The notes under the pieces are model-generated. The model saw nothing but the letters and a program-made list of their open reading frames with translations, was not told the origin of the DNA and did no database searches. 64,000 bases of DNA from Choanephora cucurbitarum (Eukaryota; Mucoromycota; Mucoromycetes; Mucorales; Choanephoraceae). The position numbers and the translations under genes were made by a program. Each line of letters opens with the position of its first letter. The first letter of the stretch is position 1. Shown in pieces: positions 47,878 to 60,500 of the stretch. The stretch is taken from NCBI GenBank assembly GCA_025331435.1, contig JAIWNI010000032.1:1-64000 (forward strand), in the 5' to 3' direction.

Positions 47878-48832
47878 ATGGTAAAGCATCCTATACAAGA
47901 AGCATACAGTGTAGATGGATCGATCTTTTTGAAATCAGATGTGTGATATAGTTGAAGGATGATGCCTGAAAGATGATACATGAAGAAGTTCAAAAAAAAA
48001 AGAAAGGCAGGGACATAAAGCTATACCATGCATCGGGAACTAAGAAGAAAAGTTGAGAAAGAAAGCCAAAACTCCAGAAAGAACATTGCGAGGAACTTTT
48101 GACAACAGTATTCAACTATTGTTATCACACATTTGATGAGAAGAAAGATGGAGACACAAAAACATGGCGCATAAAAGCAAAGAGTTACTTATTCTAATGC
48201 CTCTATTTTTCTTGCTTGGTTATTAGGGTATCGATCTTAAGAACCATCACGTCAAGAACTCTAACCGTTCTGCTCCCAAGTCTGACAACGTCTACTTGGC
48301 CTTGCTCGTCAAGGTAAACTTTTAAGAAAAAAGAGAAGTTTGCTCGAACTTTATCACTGATATTATTTTGTATTAGCTCTACCGTTTCCTTGCTCGTCGT
48401 ACCGATGCTAACTTCAACAAGGTCGTCTTGAAGCGTCTCTTTATGTCTCGTGTCAACCGTCCTCCCGTCACCGTTTCTCGTCTCGTCAAGAACAACAAGG
48501 AAGGTAAGACTATCGTCGTTGTTGGCCGTGTCACCGATGACTCTCGTCTTCTCGATCTCCCCAAGATCTCTGTTGCTGCCCTCAACTTCTCCAAGACCGC
48601 TAAGGCCCGTATCTTGAAGGCTGGTGGTGAAGTTTTGACCTTGGATCAATTGGCTCTCCGTGCCCCCACCGGTGCCAACACCATCTTGATCCGTGGTGCC
48701 AAGAACAGCCGTGAATCCGTCAAGCACTTCGGTTTCGGTCCCCACAAGAACAAGAAGCCCTTCGTTCGCTCCAAGGGCCGTAAGTTCGAAAAGGCTCGTG
48801 GTAAGCGTTCTTCTCGTGGTTTCAAGGTCTAA
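47878..48832 (+). CDS. RPL18: 60S ribosomal protein L18 (eL18)
   Basis: Exons 48227-48313 and 48377-48832 encode the whole protein except its first Met: [20 protein letters not shown], then [20 protein letters not shown] through [12 protein letters not shown] to [10 protein letters not shown], 181 residues with Met, the normal length. The initiator must come from a spliced upstream exon. The only ATG followed by a GT donor in the upstream 500 bp is 47878-47880 (ATG then GTAAAG), which implies a start-codon-only exon and a 346-nt first intron, a common arrangement for fungal ribosomal-protein genes. Codon choice is strongly biased (CGT, AAG, GTC, CTC), unlike its neighbours and typical of very highly expressed genes. 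Confidence in exons 2 and 3 is near certain; in exon 1 it is moderate. Confidence 0.9.
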
Positions 48833-49072
48833 GCTATCTTTTTATTTCAATAAAATCGATACATTTAAAGATAATTAAATTCATGACTTCAAAAGAATGG
48901 GAATCTTTTTTTTTGGAAAGACATCTTCAAAATTAAAATACAATAATTGTGTACTGTATAAATAAAAATCAAGCACTTCTTTTTTTTTTTAATCTAGTCA
49001 TAAAATAGGAAAAAAAAGGAGGAAGAAGGGAGGAAAAGGGGTGGGGGATTATAGTAAAGTCAAGGAAGAAGA

Positions 49073-51363
49073 TTAACCTCTTAATGCCTTCAACTTGGCA
49101 GCAGCATCAGGGAAGTCCTTGGCGAAACGAGTTTGAGTCTTGGTAGCTTCGACATAAGAAATAGCATGTTCAAGCTCAGCTTCAGTTCTGGCCAAATCAA
49201 TAGCCATCTTGTAGTATTTGAGAGCTTCTTCAGGCTTGCCTTGTTCCAAAAGGATTTGAGCAAGAGAGGCAACAGCAGCATCACATGCAGGGTCTACTTC
49301 TAAGGCGCTTTGACATAACTTGGTAGCTTCCTCAATGTTGTTCAAAACCTGATACATCAGCATGGCCTTGTTGATATAAGGTAAGGGGTTCTTGGGATCC
49401 AAAGTCATAGCCTTTCCAAACATCTCAATAGCTTCAGGCAACTTTTGTTGATCGACCAAGAGCTCACCATAGTAGTTGTGAACATCTGTGCTATTGGCGA
49501 ACTTCTTCAATGTGTTGTTGAATGTAGACATAGAAGAAGAAATTGAGCCGAGCTTGTATTGAACAACACCCAACTGAATATGGGCATAAACAAATGAATC
49601 ATCTAACTTGATGCTCTCGCTGTAATCCTTAGCAGCAGCATCGTAATTTCCGCTAATGTAGTTGACTTGACCTCTGTGGTAATAGATATCGGGGTCGCTA
49701 GGGTTGATGGCAACAGCTTCTTCGAATTGCTTATAGGTAGCTTCAACGTCACCTTTAAATTTGAATTCGTTTTAGTGATATACTCCTTCCCTAACAATAA
49801 CCTCTTCAACAACATTGATTACTTTACCTTGTTCCATGTAGATACTGGAACGCTTAATGTAACTTTGAACATATTTAGGATCAGCTTCGATGGCCTTGTT
49901 AAACCAAGTCAAAGCTTCAGCAGTGTTACCCTTCAAGAAGGCAAATGTACCCATCAAGTTGAGAGCGTAAGCTTGGTAGTTACGAGAACAGCCCAATTCA
50001 ACAGCCTTTTCACAAGCTTCTAAAGCACCATTGTAATCCTTTTCAGCAATAGCACGGTAAGCCTTAGCATAATAAGCATCACCAGATTCGTCGTCAGGGA
50101 TGCTAGCTAAATCTTGAACGACTAATGGACACAATGTGAATATTAAACATATAGGTATCTTCACAACACGTTTTCTCTCTTTCTACTTACGAGGACGGAA
50201 AGAATCAAGATAGGCAGTAACAAATGTAGGTGAAGGCAAACGAGGCTTCTTTGTCTACATGATCATTCAACTATTAGTTTGCTTCCAATCCTGCACATAC
50301 ATTTTCTTCTTCCTTTTCTTTACCTTCATAATTTCCTTTGCTCTGTTTTCAGAAACTTGCTTCAAGACGCGTTCCATAGCTTTACTGGCAGCGTCATTTT
50401 TGAAAGCATCGAGAATACAGACACAGGTGAAATCTAAATTCAATTAGGTATTATGTCATCTGGCTGATTTTCTTAATCCTTTTATTTATACTTACCATAA
50501 AGAGCGTTTTCCAAATCGCCCTTCTTTTCCAAAGCGTGTGCACGTCTGTTCAATGCCTTGACATAGACAGGATCTAAACGAAGAGCTTCGTTACAATCTT
50601 CAATAACACGCTCATTGAGGTTCAAGTTGGCAAAACAAGCAGCACGGTTTGAATAGAAAATAGGGTCAGCTTTGTATTTGAGGGCTAATGTGTATAAATC
50701 GGCAGCTTCTTGGTAAGCCTTGCTGCTGAACTTGGCATTACCCTTTGTCTTGAGTGATTGAGCAGCTTCGGCACGTTGCTAATAGTCAAAAAGAAAAGAA
50801 ATTCAGTTCATCTTCTTTGTTTCTCCCTCCATTTTTTTTTGACATCCAATCATGCATCTCCCTCTCTTTTTCTTTTCTTTTCTTTTCCCTTTTTGTTTCT
50901 TACGTCAGCACTCAAAGCAGCAATTTCTTCGTCACTCAAAGCAGCATAATCAACTACAGAGGTAGTAGTTGTGGTTGTGGTTGTGGTTGTCTTTTGTTCA
51001 GCAGGGGTGGTAGCTGATTTTTCAGAAGAAGTAGTTGTGGTTGTAGTCTCAACAGTCTTCTTGACTAAAGTATATATAATTTAATTAACAGTGCAAAACA
51101 ATAGAACCTTCTAAAATCGTTCTACTTTATTTGCTGTCTTTAACTTGCAAAAAAAAAAAATATTAATAATTACCTTCTCTCTTTGCTTCAGGCTTTCTCT
51201 TGCCCTTCTTGCTTCCAGAAGAAATGAAATAAGCACCAGCACCAGCAAGGGTCAAGCCCGCAGCAATAGCACAGTAAAACTTCCAATCTTTATCTTCGAT
51301 AGACTTCTTGACCTTTTCTAAGGCGCTTGAGGGGACAGCAACTTTACTAGGAGCAGGTGCCAT
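49073..51363 (-). CDS. TOM70: Mitochondrial import receptor TOM70
   Basis: Seven exons (51363-51174, 51064-50904, 50778-50496, 50433-50324, 50254-50191, 50121-49828, 49752-49073) encode 593 residues. After about 26 residues comes one membrane segment (FYCAIAAGLTLAGAGAYFI) followed by basic residues, the outer-membrane anchor that leaves the bulk in the cytosol. A threonine-rich linker follows. TPR repeats begin near residue 118 with AAQSLKTKGNAKFSSKAYQEA and FYSNRAACFANLN, the clamp that in the family binds the EEVD tail of Hsp70/Hsp90. DFTCVCILDAFKN and further TPRs complete the preprotein-binding half. TOM70 receives hydrophobic carrier-type precursors. All introns keep frame; nothing is unusual beyond the linker. 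Confidence 0.94.
50956..51050 (-). repeat. ACC/ACA-rich tract encoding the threonine linker of TOM70
   Basis: Two clusters of repeated Thr codons (ACA/ACC/ACT) encode runs of six and nine threonines separated by a short Ser/Ala/Glu stretch, between the membrane anchor and the TPR clamp. The repeat sits wholly within exon 2. It is a flexible and possibly O-glycosylation- or phosphorylation-prone spacer (inference). Confidence 0.7.
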
Positions 51364-52152
51364 TTTTTTATATGGTTTTCTCAAAAAAGAGGTTTAAAGA
51401 AGGAAAAAAAAAGCGAAAAAAGATCATATTTTTTTTTCTTATTCAGAAAGCATGGCTCGGGTGACATGTCTGGGGGTAAGATAAAATTAAAAAATTGCAT
51501 TAACACCACTTTTTTTTTGAATTACTAAGAGTTAAAAGCAAAGCCATTATGTATTCAAAGTGCACCATGCTCGATCCCTTAGCTTTCCCTTTTGACACCT
51601 ACAACAAGTGTTATTGAGGCCGAGTTTTGTTGTCGCGGTTAGGATACTGACATGATAAACTTATCAAAACGCAAGATTTTCTTCTCTCAAGTTAATTCAA
51701 TGCAACTTGACATAAACATAAGAATATTAGACAATCAAAACAACTAAAACCAAAAAGGACATTACTTGATCTTTGTTTACGGCAATATTTATCCTTAATG
51801 CACCTGACATAATTACAAAAAGTAACAATCGCTTGACTGTTTTATCGCGACAAGTTGATAGGAAAAGGACAGGCTGGAATTGGAACAAATTAAACTTGCT
51901 TTCATCAGGCTCTAGTGAAAGCAACTTTATTAACTAACTCAAGCTTTGACATGTGTGTGTTCTGCAAGCATGTTTCAAAATTGTGCCTAATCAAAAAATG
52001 GTATGACAGAATATCTTAGATTCGACGGACAAGATGACAACATAGTTCTTGTATCAAGCTTTATTTCTTATGGTTATCATTTCTTATTCTATGAAATAGA
52101 CAGATATATTTACATATATATACATATACGCATGTAATCATTTAATATAGTC
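51364..52152. other. Intergenic region between TOM70 and the glycosyltransferase
   Basis: About 790 bp. Both neighbours are on the minus strand, so it contains the TOM70 promoter and the 3' region of the glycosyltransferase gene. Poly-T and poly-A runs flank the TOM70 start. The small open frame at 51727-51924 (-) has no recognisable domain. Confidence 0.5.
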
Positions 52153-54311
52153 TTAGCCAGATTTTTCTTTCTGGATTGTCTTTTTGACTCTCTGCCAACT
52201 GCCACGTCTATATTGTGTTCTACTAAAAGAAATAGTAGTGTCATATGCCAGTAAAAGGGGATCGTTTTGATGCCAAAACCGAGTGACAAAATCAGAGATA
52301 CATTTGGCCCGAGCAGGCATATGAGCCGAGTTTGTGCTGATACCTTTGACCAAGCCAAAATCCTCAATAGGAATTCTTGTTTGAACATAACCTGGAGGAG
52401 CATGGCTCATGCCAGCTACCATCATCGCAAATGCCAAATCCTCGCAGTTCAGCTGGTCGTCAATAATTTGATGTAAATCAGGATCAAGTAGACTATAAAC
52501 AAAATGAAGTGAATAAACAGAATAAAAGAGGACTGTCAAATGAAGTTTACCATGTATAACTAAACAGATAGTCTGATCGAATAAACATACTCTTGGTCAG
52601 AATAATACTGTAAGGTGCTTTTTGAACAACTCGATAGGTGGCTTTGTTTGTTTCGTGATTGTAGGTATGGAGACGAGGGAAATGACCAACGATACTGTCT
52701 TTTCTGTTTTGCCATGCCTGAGACAACAATACAAAAAAAAACGAGTTTACTTCATTTATGCCATGTAAAAATCCATTCATACCTGAAATGTGAATTCAAG
52801 ATCATCTAACCCAACAAAAATGTCATCGTCCATGATATAAACACTATCTGTCTGGAGATCAGGAATTGGATTGAATCGATTGTTGAGGGAATCAAATGAT
52901 TGGGGCAAAATGACCACACGCGTATGGTCTTGTGTAGGGATGCCTTGAAGAAGCGAATTGGGCACTTGAAGAGCAGGGTTATGCCAGGTAATATAAATAG
53001 TGTGTATCTTACTGGACTTCAGTAGGTGTTTAATGAGTAAGGATAAATGTTCAATTCGGTCAGGATTATATGTGCTGATCAGGACAGAGAACTGATCCTC
53101 AATAGGAAATGAGCTGACAGACTGAAGTCTAGAATTCAAATAAGTACTGCACACATGGTGTTGTCGCTCCGCATTTTTCCATAAACCAGCTATAGAAAAG
53201 AAATGTTTAACTACAGAATATCTTGAATACAAGCGTAAATCATCTTTTTTTTTACCTTTAGTCGTGTTGAAGGTATTGTGCATCTGATTATTTAAATGAC
53301 GCCATTTATAGAATAGAACGGGATCAATGTGTTTCTTCCAATCTGTGTCGCGATATAGATGAAAGTTCCATGGTTTCATAAGCTTTGTATATACAGTAAT
53401 CATCTAATGATTGATTAAATAAACCATGGAATTCGATTATATATATACACCCCTTACCTGCTTAAAAGATGCATGGTATGCTGCAGGTGTCAGATATTTG
53501 CCTTGGAGGAGGTCTATTAAATCTAAGTTGTGCCCAGCTCTTCTGTAGTCTTTGAGTATGGCCTCAAATGAATGAGTATTAGGTTCTAGAATAAGCATAG
53601 AGATAGAAGGGGTTTCATCGTTCTGATTGGCTACAAAAGCTGTTCCTGCTGGATGGTTGAACAGTTGATCGACATGCTTTGATTGAATTGAAGATCCGAA
53701 GTAAGTAAAATCATGATGATGACATTGCATTCAATAGCTTACATCCTCAAATATCACATCTGGAGTGAAATAGATTATTTTTCCATAGTCAAGCATCGCC
53801 CAGAGTTGAACAATGATGCTATTGCGGTTAAATGGAATCTGTTGATTTCCAGGAAATTCAAGAGGTGAAATCTATTACCGTATGACATAAGTTATGCTGA
53901 AAAGATCGAGGAGAATACTATTTTTTACCCTTATCAGTTTTGTATCAAGCAAGTCAAATGTAGTGATTTCATCCTTCTCTAACTCAATTGTATCTGATAT
54001 CAACACAACTGTATCTGACTTGAATGGCTTCTTGTTCTGTAAAGAATAGAGCGATGTCCATATAGGCTCAAGCTAGAGACAAATATTAGCATATAAGTAA
54101 CACAGAATCTTGAATAGTGTCTACATACCATGCTTCTGTCATCTATGATTGTAACAAGCGCTTTCTTCTTTTCAAATGCCTGATAGAAAGAAGTGCTGGC
54201 TCTCTCAGGCAACAAAGTCGCTTGTGATAATCTTATCGCTGGATGAACAATGAATAGAAAGAAAAGGAATACTGCTGATATAGCAGTAATTAGATAAAAT
54301 TTCTTGTTCAT
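52153..54311 (-). CDS. Type II membrane glycosyltransferase, GT64 (exostosin-like) family
   Basis: Eight exons (54311-54129, 54072-53929, 53871-53743, 53676-53458, 53403-53256, 53189-52783, 52717-52551, 52492-52153) encode 578 residues. A single hydrophobic segment near the N-terminus (LITAISAVFLFFLFIV) after MNKKFY fits a Golgi signal anchor. The stem half has a weak GT-A-like pattern (LDYGKIIYFTPDVIFED). The C-terminal half is a GT64 domain: FSVLISTYNPDRIEHL, VYIMDDDIFVGLDDLEF with the metal-binding DDD near residue 395, IVGHFPRLH, YSIILTKSMFIRSDYL and NCEDLAFAMMVA. In animals this family adds GlcNAc or GalNAc in heparan-type chains. The fungal substrate is unknown, and a cell-wall or exopolysaccharide role is only an inference. 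Confidence 0.85.
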
Positions 54312-54599
54312 TTGTTTGTGAGTGATAAAGAAAGAAAAGTAGAAGAAAAAGAAACAATGGATCTGAGCATTCTTATATCACTGTCATTTGACGGAATTTA
54401 AATGTAAGTGTATATGCTATCAATAGAAATGATAGGAAAGATAAAGTTTATGATGCATGCTGTACTTTTGGTAAGTTTTTATAGTAGTTTGCCTTAATGA
54501 AACTATATTCCAACCAACAAGAGAGATTTTCTAATATTGTCTTTTTCTTTTATTATCCTTTTCATTTCTTTGTTCAAAAAGAAAAAAAAAAGTGGGTAT

Positions 54600-57500
54600 C
54601 TATTCTTCCATAAAGGGTAGCTTTAAGGGTACTCTGCCTATCATTGATTTGAGCGTCTTGACCCATTCTTCACTCTCTTCCAGACTGTCGCTTACACAGT
54701 CCAAATAGTAGTTTGGAAACTGCAGTCTAAAGAATCCTTTTTGTCCATAGTCATGGATTGTTTTGTCTCCAAAGACCTTGGAGTCATCGTCTTCCACTAA
54801 TGTTACAATCACCTTATCAGCAGCAGCACTGAGCCTTATTACGTCTGCAATGTTATAGTGATCCCAAATATTATCTGTTGCCTGTTCATGACCAATAAGT
54901 TGGCTACCGATTAAGCGGTAGAAGTGTCTTTCCCAAATCTGTATAATTTGCACAAATTAAGTAAATAACGCCTTTTTGTCAAATGTTGCACTTACTTTTT
55001 TGCCTTGGCATCTGGTCGATAAATAGCCACTTTGCCAACATGTATCATGCCATTGGCGTATTTTGAGTGTCAAATCGCACTCTCTCAGACTTTTGGGTAC
55101 TCGCTATATGTCTTTTTGTCAATATGTTTTTTTTTCTTTTCTTTGCTTGTTTAGCTACATACCACATGTGGACTGGAAACTGGCAGATAAAGCATCTCAA
55201 TGTTCATCTTACCAATAATTTTGAGAAAGTCCTCGTCATCTCCATACTGCTCTCTTCTAGCTCTTTCTCTATTTGTTCGTGCATACCATGAGTTAAAGCA
55301 GTCGAAGTAGGCTTCATATGTCTTCTTGTAACAGCCTGATACCATATGGTCTACAGCGAACCGAGTCTGTCCAATAGCGCCATCTTCAGGGTGAACGTAG
55401 CCAGACAAATGCTCCTTTTGCTTTCTAATGGAAGTGAAGAGTCGACCCCATCCAGTTTTGGGTTTTACATGGAAGTCAGGTCGCACAAGTAAGGATACAG
55501 TAATGATTGTTCCAGGTCGTACATCAACACAGCATTCGTAATCCATCAGAATCTGAGGGCCCAGTATTTCATATCTGGATACATACTCGAACTCGCCATC
55601 GCTTATTACACAACGAACATAAGTGATCTCTTTAGGAAGCGGCAGAAGCACACTGTGTGCACCACTCACACCAATATACATCTTTCCATATTGTGAGACT
55701 TCAAAAGATACTTTGGATTCTTCTGAACTGCTAAGACGTTCTTCAGGAATAGGTTTAAAGTCCATTTCGTGAGCATTGGGAATGCCTCGACTGTCTTCAA
55801 GTACTACAGGACGTGTAGATGGAGACATCGAAATAGCACGCTTGGTCATACTCTCTTCATTGCTGTTTAAACTGGCTGAAGTATCAAACGCTGAACTGCC
55901 GGTAATCTCATGGTTATTTTTATTCAGCGTTGGCAAGGTATTCATATAGTGTGAAATATCTTCTACTCGAGGGTTGTTTGGGTCGTGTGGCACGTATTCC
56001 TGTTCCGCTTTGTGGTCAATGATAGGTACTGTTCTTGAAGGCACTTGAATCATTGCTGGTGGGCTGCTATCGTCTTCCTGTTTCACCGCCAAGTATTGAC
56101 CTCTTTGAGACACTAAAGATGCTGTAGAGACATTTGGCTGATGAAACACTCCAAGGTGGTTATGATCTGTTGAGGAAATTGGGCTTGATTTGACAGATTG
56201 CTGATCAGACGGATCCATAAATACAGTGATCTCTCCTTCCTCCTCTTGGCTGCCTGAATAAACTCTGCTTTTGACTCTTTCTTCAGTTGCGGGAGTTTGA
56301 GTGCTACCCGATACAATGGAGCCAGTTATTGTGGTCTTTTGAGAATAACTTGCTGCTTCAGTGTGGAGTTGAGTTGAGTAGTAATCGTCTTCATCAAAAA
56401 CATCAGCTGAAGTGAATATTTTAATTGGAGGTTTAGGGCTTGCACTTTCCTGAGTGGTTGAATGAAGGTCTTTGCATTCTTGGAGAGATGGTTGGGTGCC
56501 GATATTCTTAAGTGCAGACGATTGAACGTCTGTTACTTCACGTGTGGATATTTGTGAGTCTGTATGTACATGAGCGGGTGTTTCAGCCTCTGTATCTACA
56601 CGAGTAATTGATTGGGTTTTTTTGTTTTCGTAGGCAGATGATTTAGCATCTATGCTTTCATAGGCATCTGATTTGGTATTGATGTTTTCATAAGTAGTTG
56701 GTTGAACGCTTATGTTTTCATAAGCAGATGATTGAACATATGTATCTTCATGAGTGAAAGGTTGGGTAGCTGTGGCTTCCTCTGTCTTTAGTTGAGTAGA
56801 ATTTAGCTTTTCTGAGTCCATATGCGAGTAACTGTCATTATCTAGATCGTCGTCCAAACCAGTATGATCTGTAGAACTAGAGCGTTTATAATAATACTCG
56901 TCAGAGACTATAGAAGAAAGATCGCTGTTACGATGTTGATCATTGAGGCTAATATCTTGGCTTGCACGAGCGTCAAAGCCCGCCAATAAGGCAGACTTTC
57001 GTTGTTGCTCAATCCAACTATCGTCAGGATCGAACCACTGATCGCTGGAAGTGGTGGCTTCACTTATAGCAGAGATTCGATGATGAGGCACAGATTGCTG
57101 ATTGTGGTGTTCGTGAAATGATTCGCTGATGTGCGAGTCTTCATGGATCTTATCTGCTGAATCGATCATAGGCTTGTATTCATGAGCTGGTTGTTGTTCA
57201 TTATTATATGCATCAAGTAACTCGTTACTTGAGTAGGCAGTGTCAATCTCGCTTTCAAGATCTACTCCTCCCTCTTGTTGCTTGATGAATTGTTCGTAAT
57301 TTGAATCTAAATCAGTAGACTTTGAACCCAAATCAGTCATCTTTAAATGATCTAACTCTGGTGCTTCATGCAATGCATTTGGTTCTGTTGCTGCGGTTGC
57401 TTCATCGTGTAACGCATTGACACTGGCTAATGTAGGTGTCACTGCATCTTCTTCTTCTTCTTCAATGTGTGTAGCTACATCGGTAGATGCAGAAGTGTTG

Positions 57501-60500
57501 ATAGAGAGCAACTGGAATGATTTGGATTTTGCCTCAGCTTCTGTAACATTATCTCTTGGTATGTCCATAGAGCGGTTGTTGTCGTCCGTTGGTATGTCAG
57601 TTGGTAAGTTCTTAGTATCATTGTTGCTGTCACCGTGTATTATTTCTGCTTGCGAAATCGATTCCAAAGCTAATATAGATCCTTGAATATTTGTCTTTCT
57701 TTCTTTCCGTCAAAACTTACTTTGCAAAGGTTCGATGTGTGATATTGGTATATATTGAACTGTTTTTGAGTCGTTATTTGAATCAGCATCAGTTTCGAAG
57801 AGTCTCACAGTTTCATTTTGATGCAGTGCTTGAAAGTGGTGTGCTGTATGATCATCTGCTATCTGTGCATCTCCAAAGCTGCTGTCAATAACGACTGGCG
57901 TGCTTGCTGATTTTGAATAAGATGAAGCAGTTGAAGTTGAAGATGAAGTAGATCGAATGATATCTCCAGATTGATTGAATTCATCATCATCATCGTCATC
58001 ATCATCGTCAGTCTCTTCGGATATTGCTAAAGCATTAGATTCTTCAAATCTTCTTGTTGGCATAGGTTCTGCAGCCATACGTTGATTAAAGAGGGCTCGT
58101 TTCTGATTAAGTGCCTCAGGACCCAGTTTTAGGGATTTCAACTTCTTGGGTTTAGCAGGTTTATGTTTAACAGAAGCTTCAATAGCTCTCTCATGCATTT
58201 CAATCTTTGTTGTTGTATTCTCTGCTCTTTTCTCCAGTAGCTTCAAATCCTTTTTGAATTGTGTTTGATCTAAAACATCTAGTTTCTTCTTGACTCCTCC
58301 TGGTCTATCGGACATGGAAGGATTATGAGTAACATCTTGCTCCAAAACAACACTTTCTTCGCTTCTGCTCTTGATAGATGCAGTATCTATGTCCCCTATG
58401 GAAGAGGTCTCAGTTTGTATCGAAGCTAATGACTTTGTGTCGGTTTCAGTAGCTGAGTTTTGGTCAGTCGTTTGAATGTCTACTTTTGAAGATATAGCTT
58501 TGTGATTGACAGTTGAATGGTTGTTTTCCAGAGGCTGCTTCTCCAAAGATTGCTTCTCTAAAGATTGTTTCTCCAAGGGTTGCTCTTCCAGAGGCTGCTT
58601 TTCTAGAGGGTACTTTTCTATAGACTGCTTCTCCAAAGGCTGCTTTTCTATAGACTGCTTCTCCAAAGGCTGCTTTTCTAGAGGCTGCTTCTCAAAAGGC
58701 TGCTTCTCAAAAGGCTGCTTCCCAAAAGGCTGCTTCTCAAAAGACTGCTTCTCAAAAGGTTGCTTTTCCAAAGGTTGCTTTTCTAGAGATTGTTTTTCTA
58801 GAGGTTGTTTTTCTAAAGGTTGCTCTTCCAGAGGCTGCTTTTCTGATGATGAAGCATCTATACAAATAACAAGTCAGGCAAGGAGAAAAAAGAGAAAAAG
58901 ATACACCTGGTTTCGTTTTTTCTACCTGTATCTTTTCTTCTAGAAATGATGCTATCATCTCCCAAATCTTCAACAGTCCTAGCATCCTTCTTCCAAACTT
59001 CGAATTTTCTACCAATTGTATGTATTTCAATCTCTTCTTTAACGTTGTGTTGTTCATGCATGTCAACAATATCCTTGATTTTAACCGGACCAATATCAAC
59101 TAGTTTTTTCTCCTGTGCCGACTTAGCAGGAACATTGGCCTCACGCATCTTTCCAATATTCAGCAAATCCAGCTCTTCGTCATTTACTGCAGAGCCTAAA
59201 TCCGATAGATTTTTATTGTCAAATGAAGCATTTGTTGGGCTTTTCAAGGAGAGAGAGGTGCTCGTAGTATTTTTCGGCGCAAAAGACGATTCTGAAGGAC
59301 TGAAGAGTGAAGTCGAGTTACTTTTTAGGGAAGCTGTAGGACTACTTAAAGAGAGTGATGTGCTTGATTTATTATTTTCGTTATTCACTTTGAGTGAGAG
59401 TGCACTCTTTTTTGACTTGGTCGATGCATTGTCTGACACATCTTCGTCTATGATAGAATCTTTGTCCGTCTGTGATTTTTGTGATGATGCAGTGTTACTG
59501 TTTTCTTCTTTTGAATCTACAAGTGATTCCTTTGAGGCTAGCCGTAATTTGGCTAAGGGAGGTGCATTCGTATTCTTGTCTTCTGAAGGTTGTGCCTGAC
59601 GAAAGACACTACTGGATACATAGGAGCTGTTTTTTAGTGAATTAATTACTCTTGATGAACGCTTGATTTGCTCATCGCCCTTCAGGAGTTTTTGCCTGTC
59701 TCGAATGGTTGATACAGAAGGTACAGCTGGTTTCTGCTCTACTTTTTGATTTTGTCCTTCAAGCTTTTTAAACAACGGGTTGTTTTTAACAGCTGAGCGT
59801 TGTGCTAGCAATTCGATATCTTTTTGTCGTTTTAGTTTCTGCTTTTCTAGTTCCTCTTCTTCTTCGTTTAAGATACGTCTCTTTTTCTCTTCTAAGTGAC
59901 CTGGACGAAAGTAACGACGAGTAGAATTCTGGCGTCCATTAGTTGTTTTGTTGCTCTTGTTGTTAGGTGATTCGGCAAGCTCTCTTAATCTTCTGAAACG
60001 ATCTGATGTGCTGACTGGAACTTTCTCTTTCGACGTCGGCTTCGACTTGTTGATTAACAGTTTTGGCTGATCATCATTGTTCTTCTCTAGTTGCTCTTCT
60101 TTCATTGGCAAATGCCCCAGTTTATTTGGCGTATTGGCCAAAGCACCTTTCTCTATCAGCTGCTGAGTAAGATTGGGCTGATTGAGCAGATAGGCCAGAT
60201 GCATTGTGGTATTTTCCTCAGCACCCCAAAGACAACTATTAAGTTCATTTCCTGTTGTATTCTATAAGTCGGGTTAAGACAACAAGAAAAAAAAGTTAAT
60301 TAAAATGTTGTAAGATTTTTAATTTGTCCTGAAAAAGAGTTTGTACCTTTAATATGAAGTCGACCAATACTGAACGGTCACTGGCCCACTCATCGCCAGG
60401 TACACCATAGTCGAATAAGATATGGTGAAGTGGATAGACAGGTCTTAGGCTAGTACCTAGAACCTTAAAGGAGTCTAAACGTTGTATGAAATGTGCAAAA

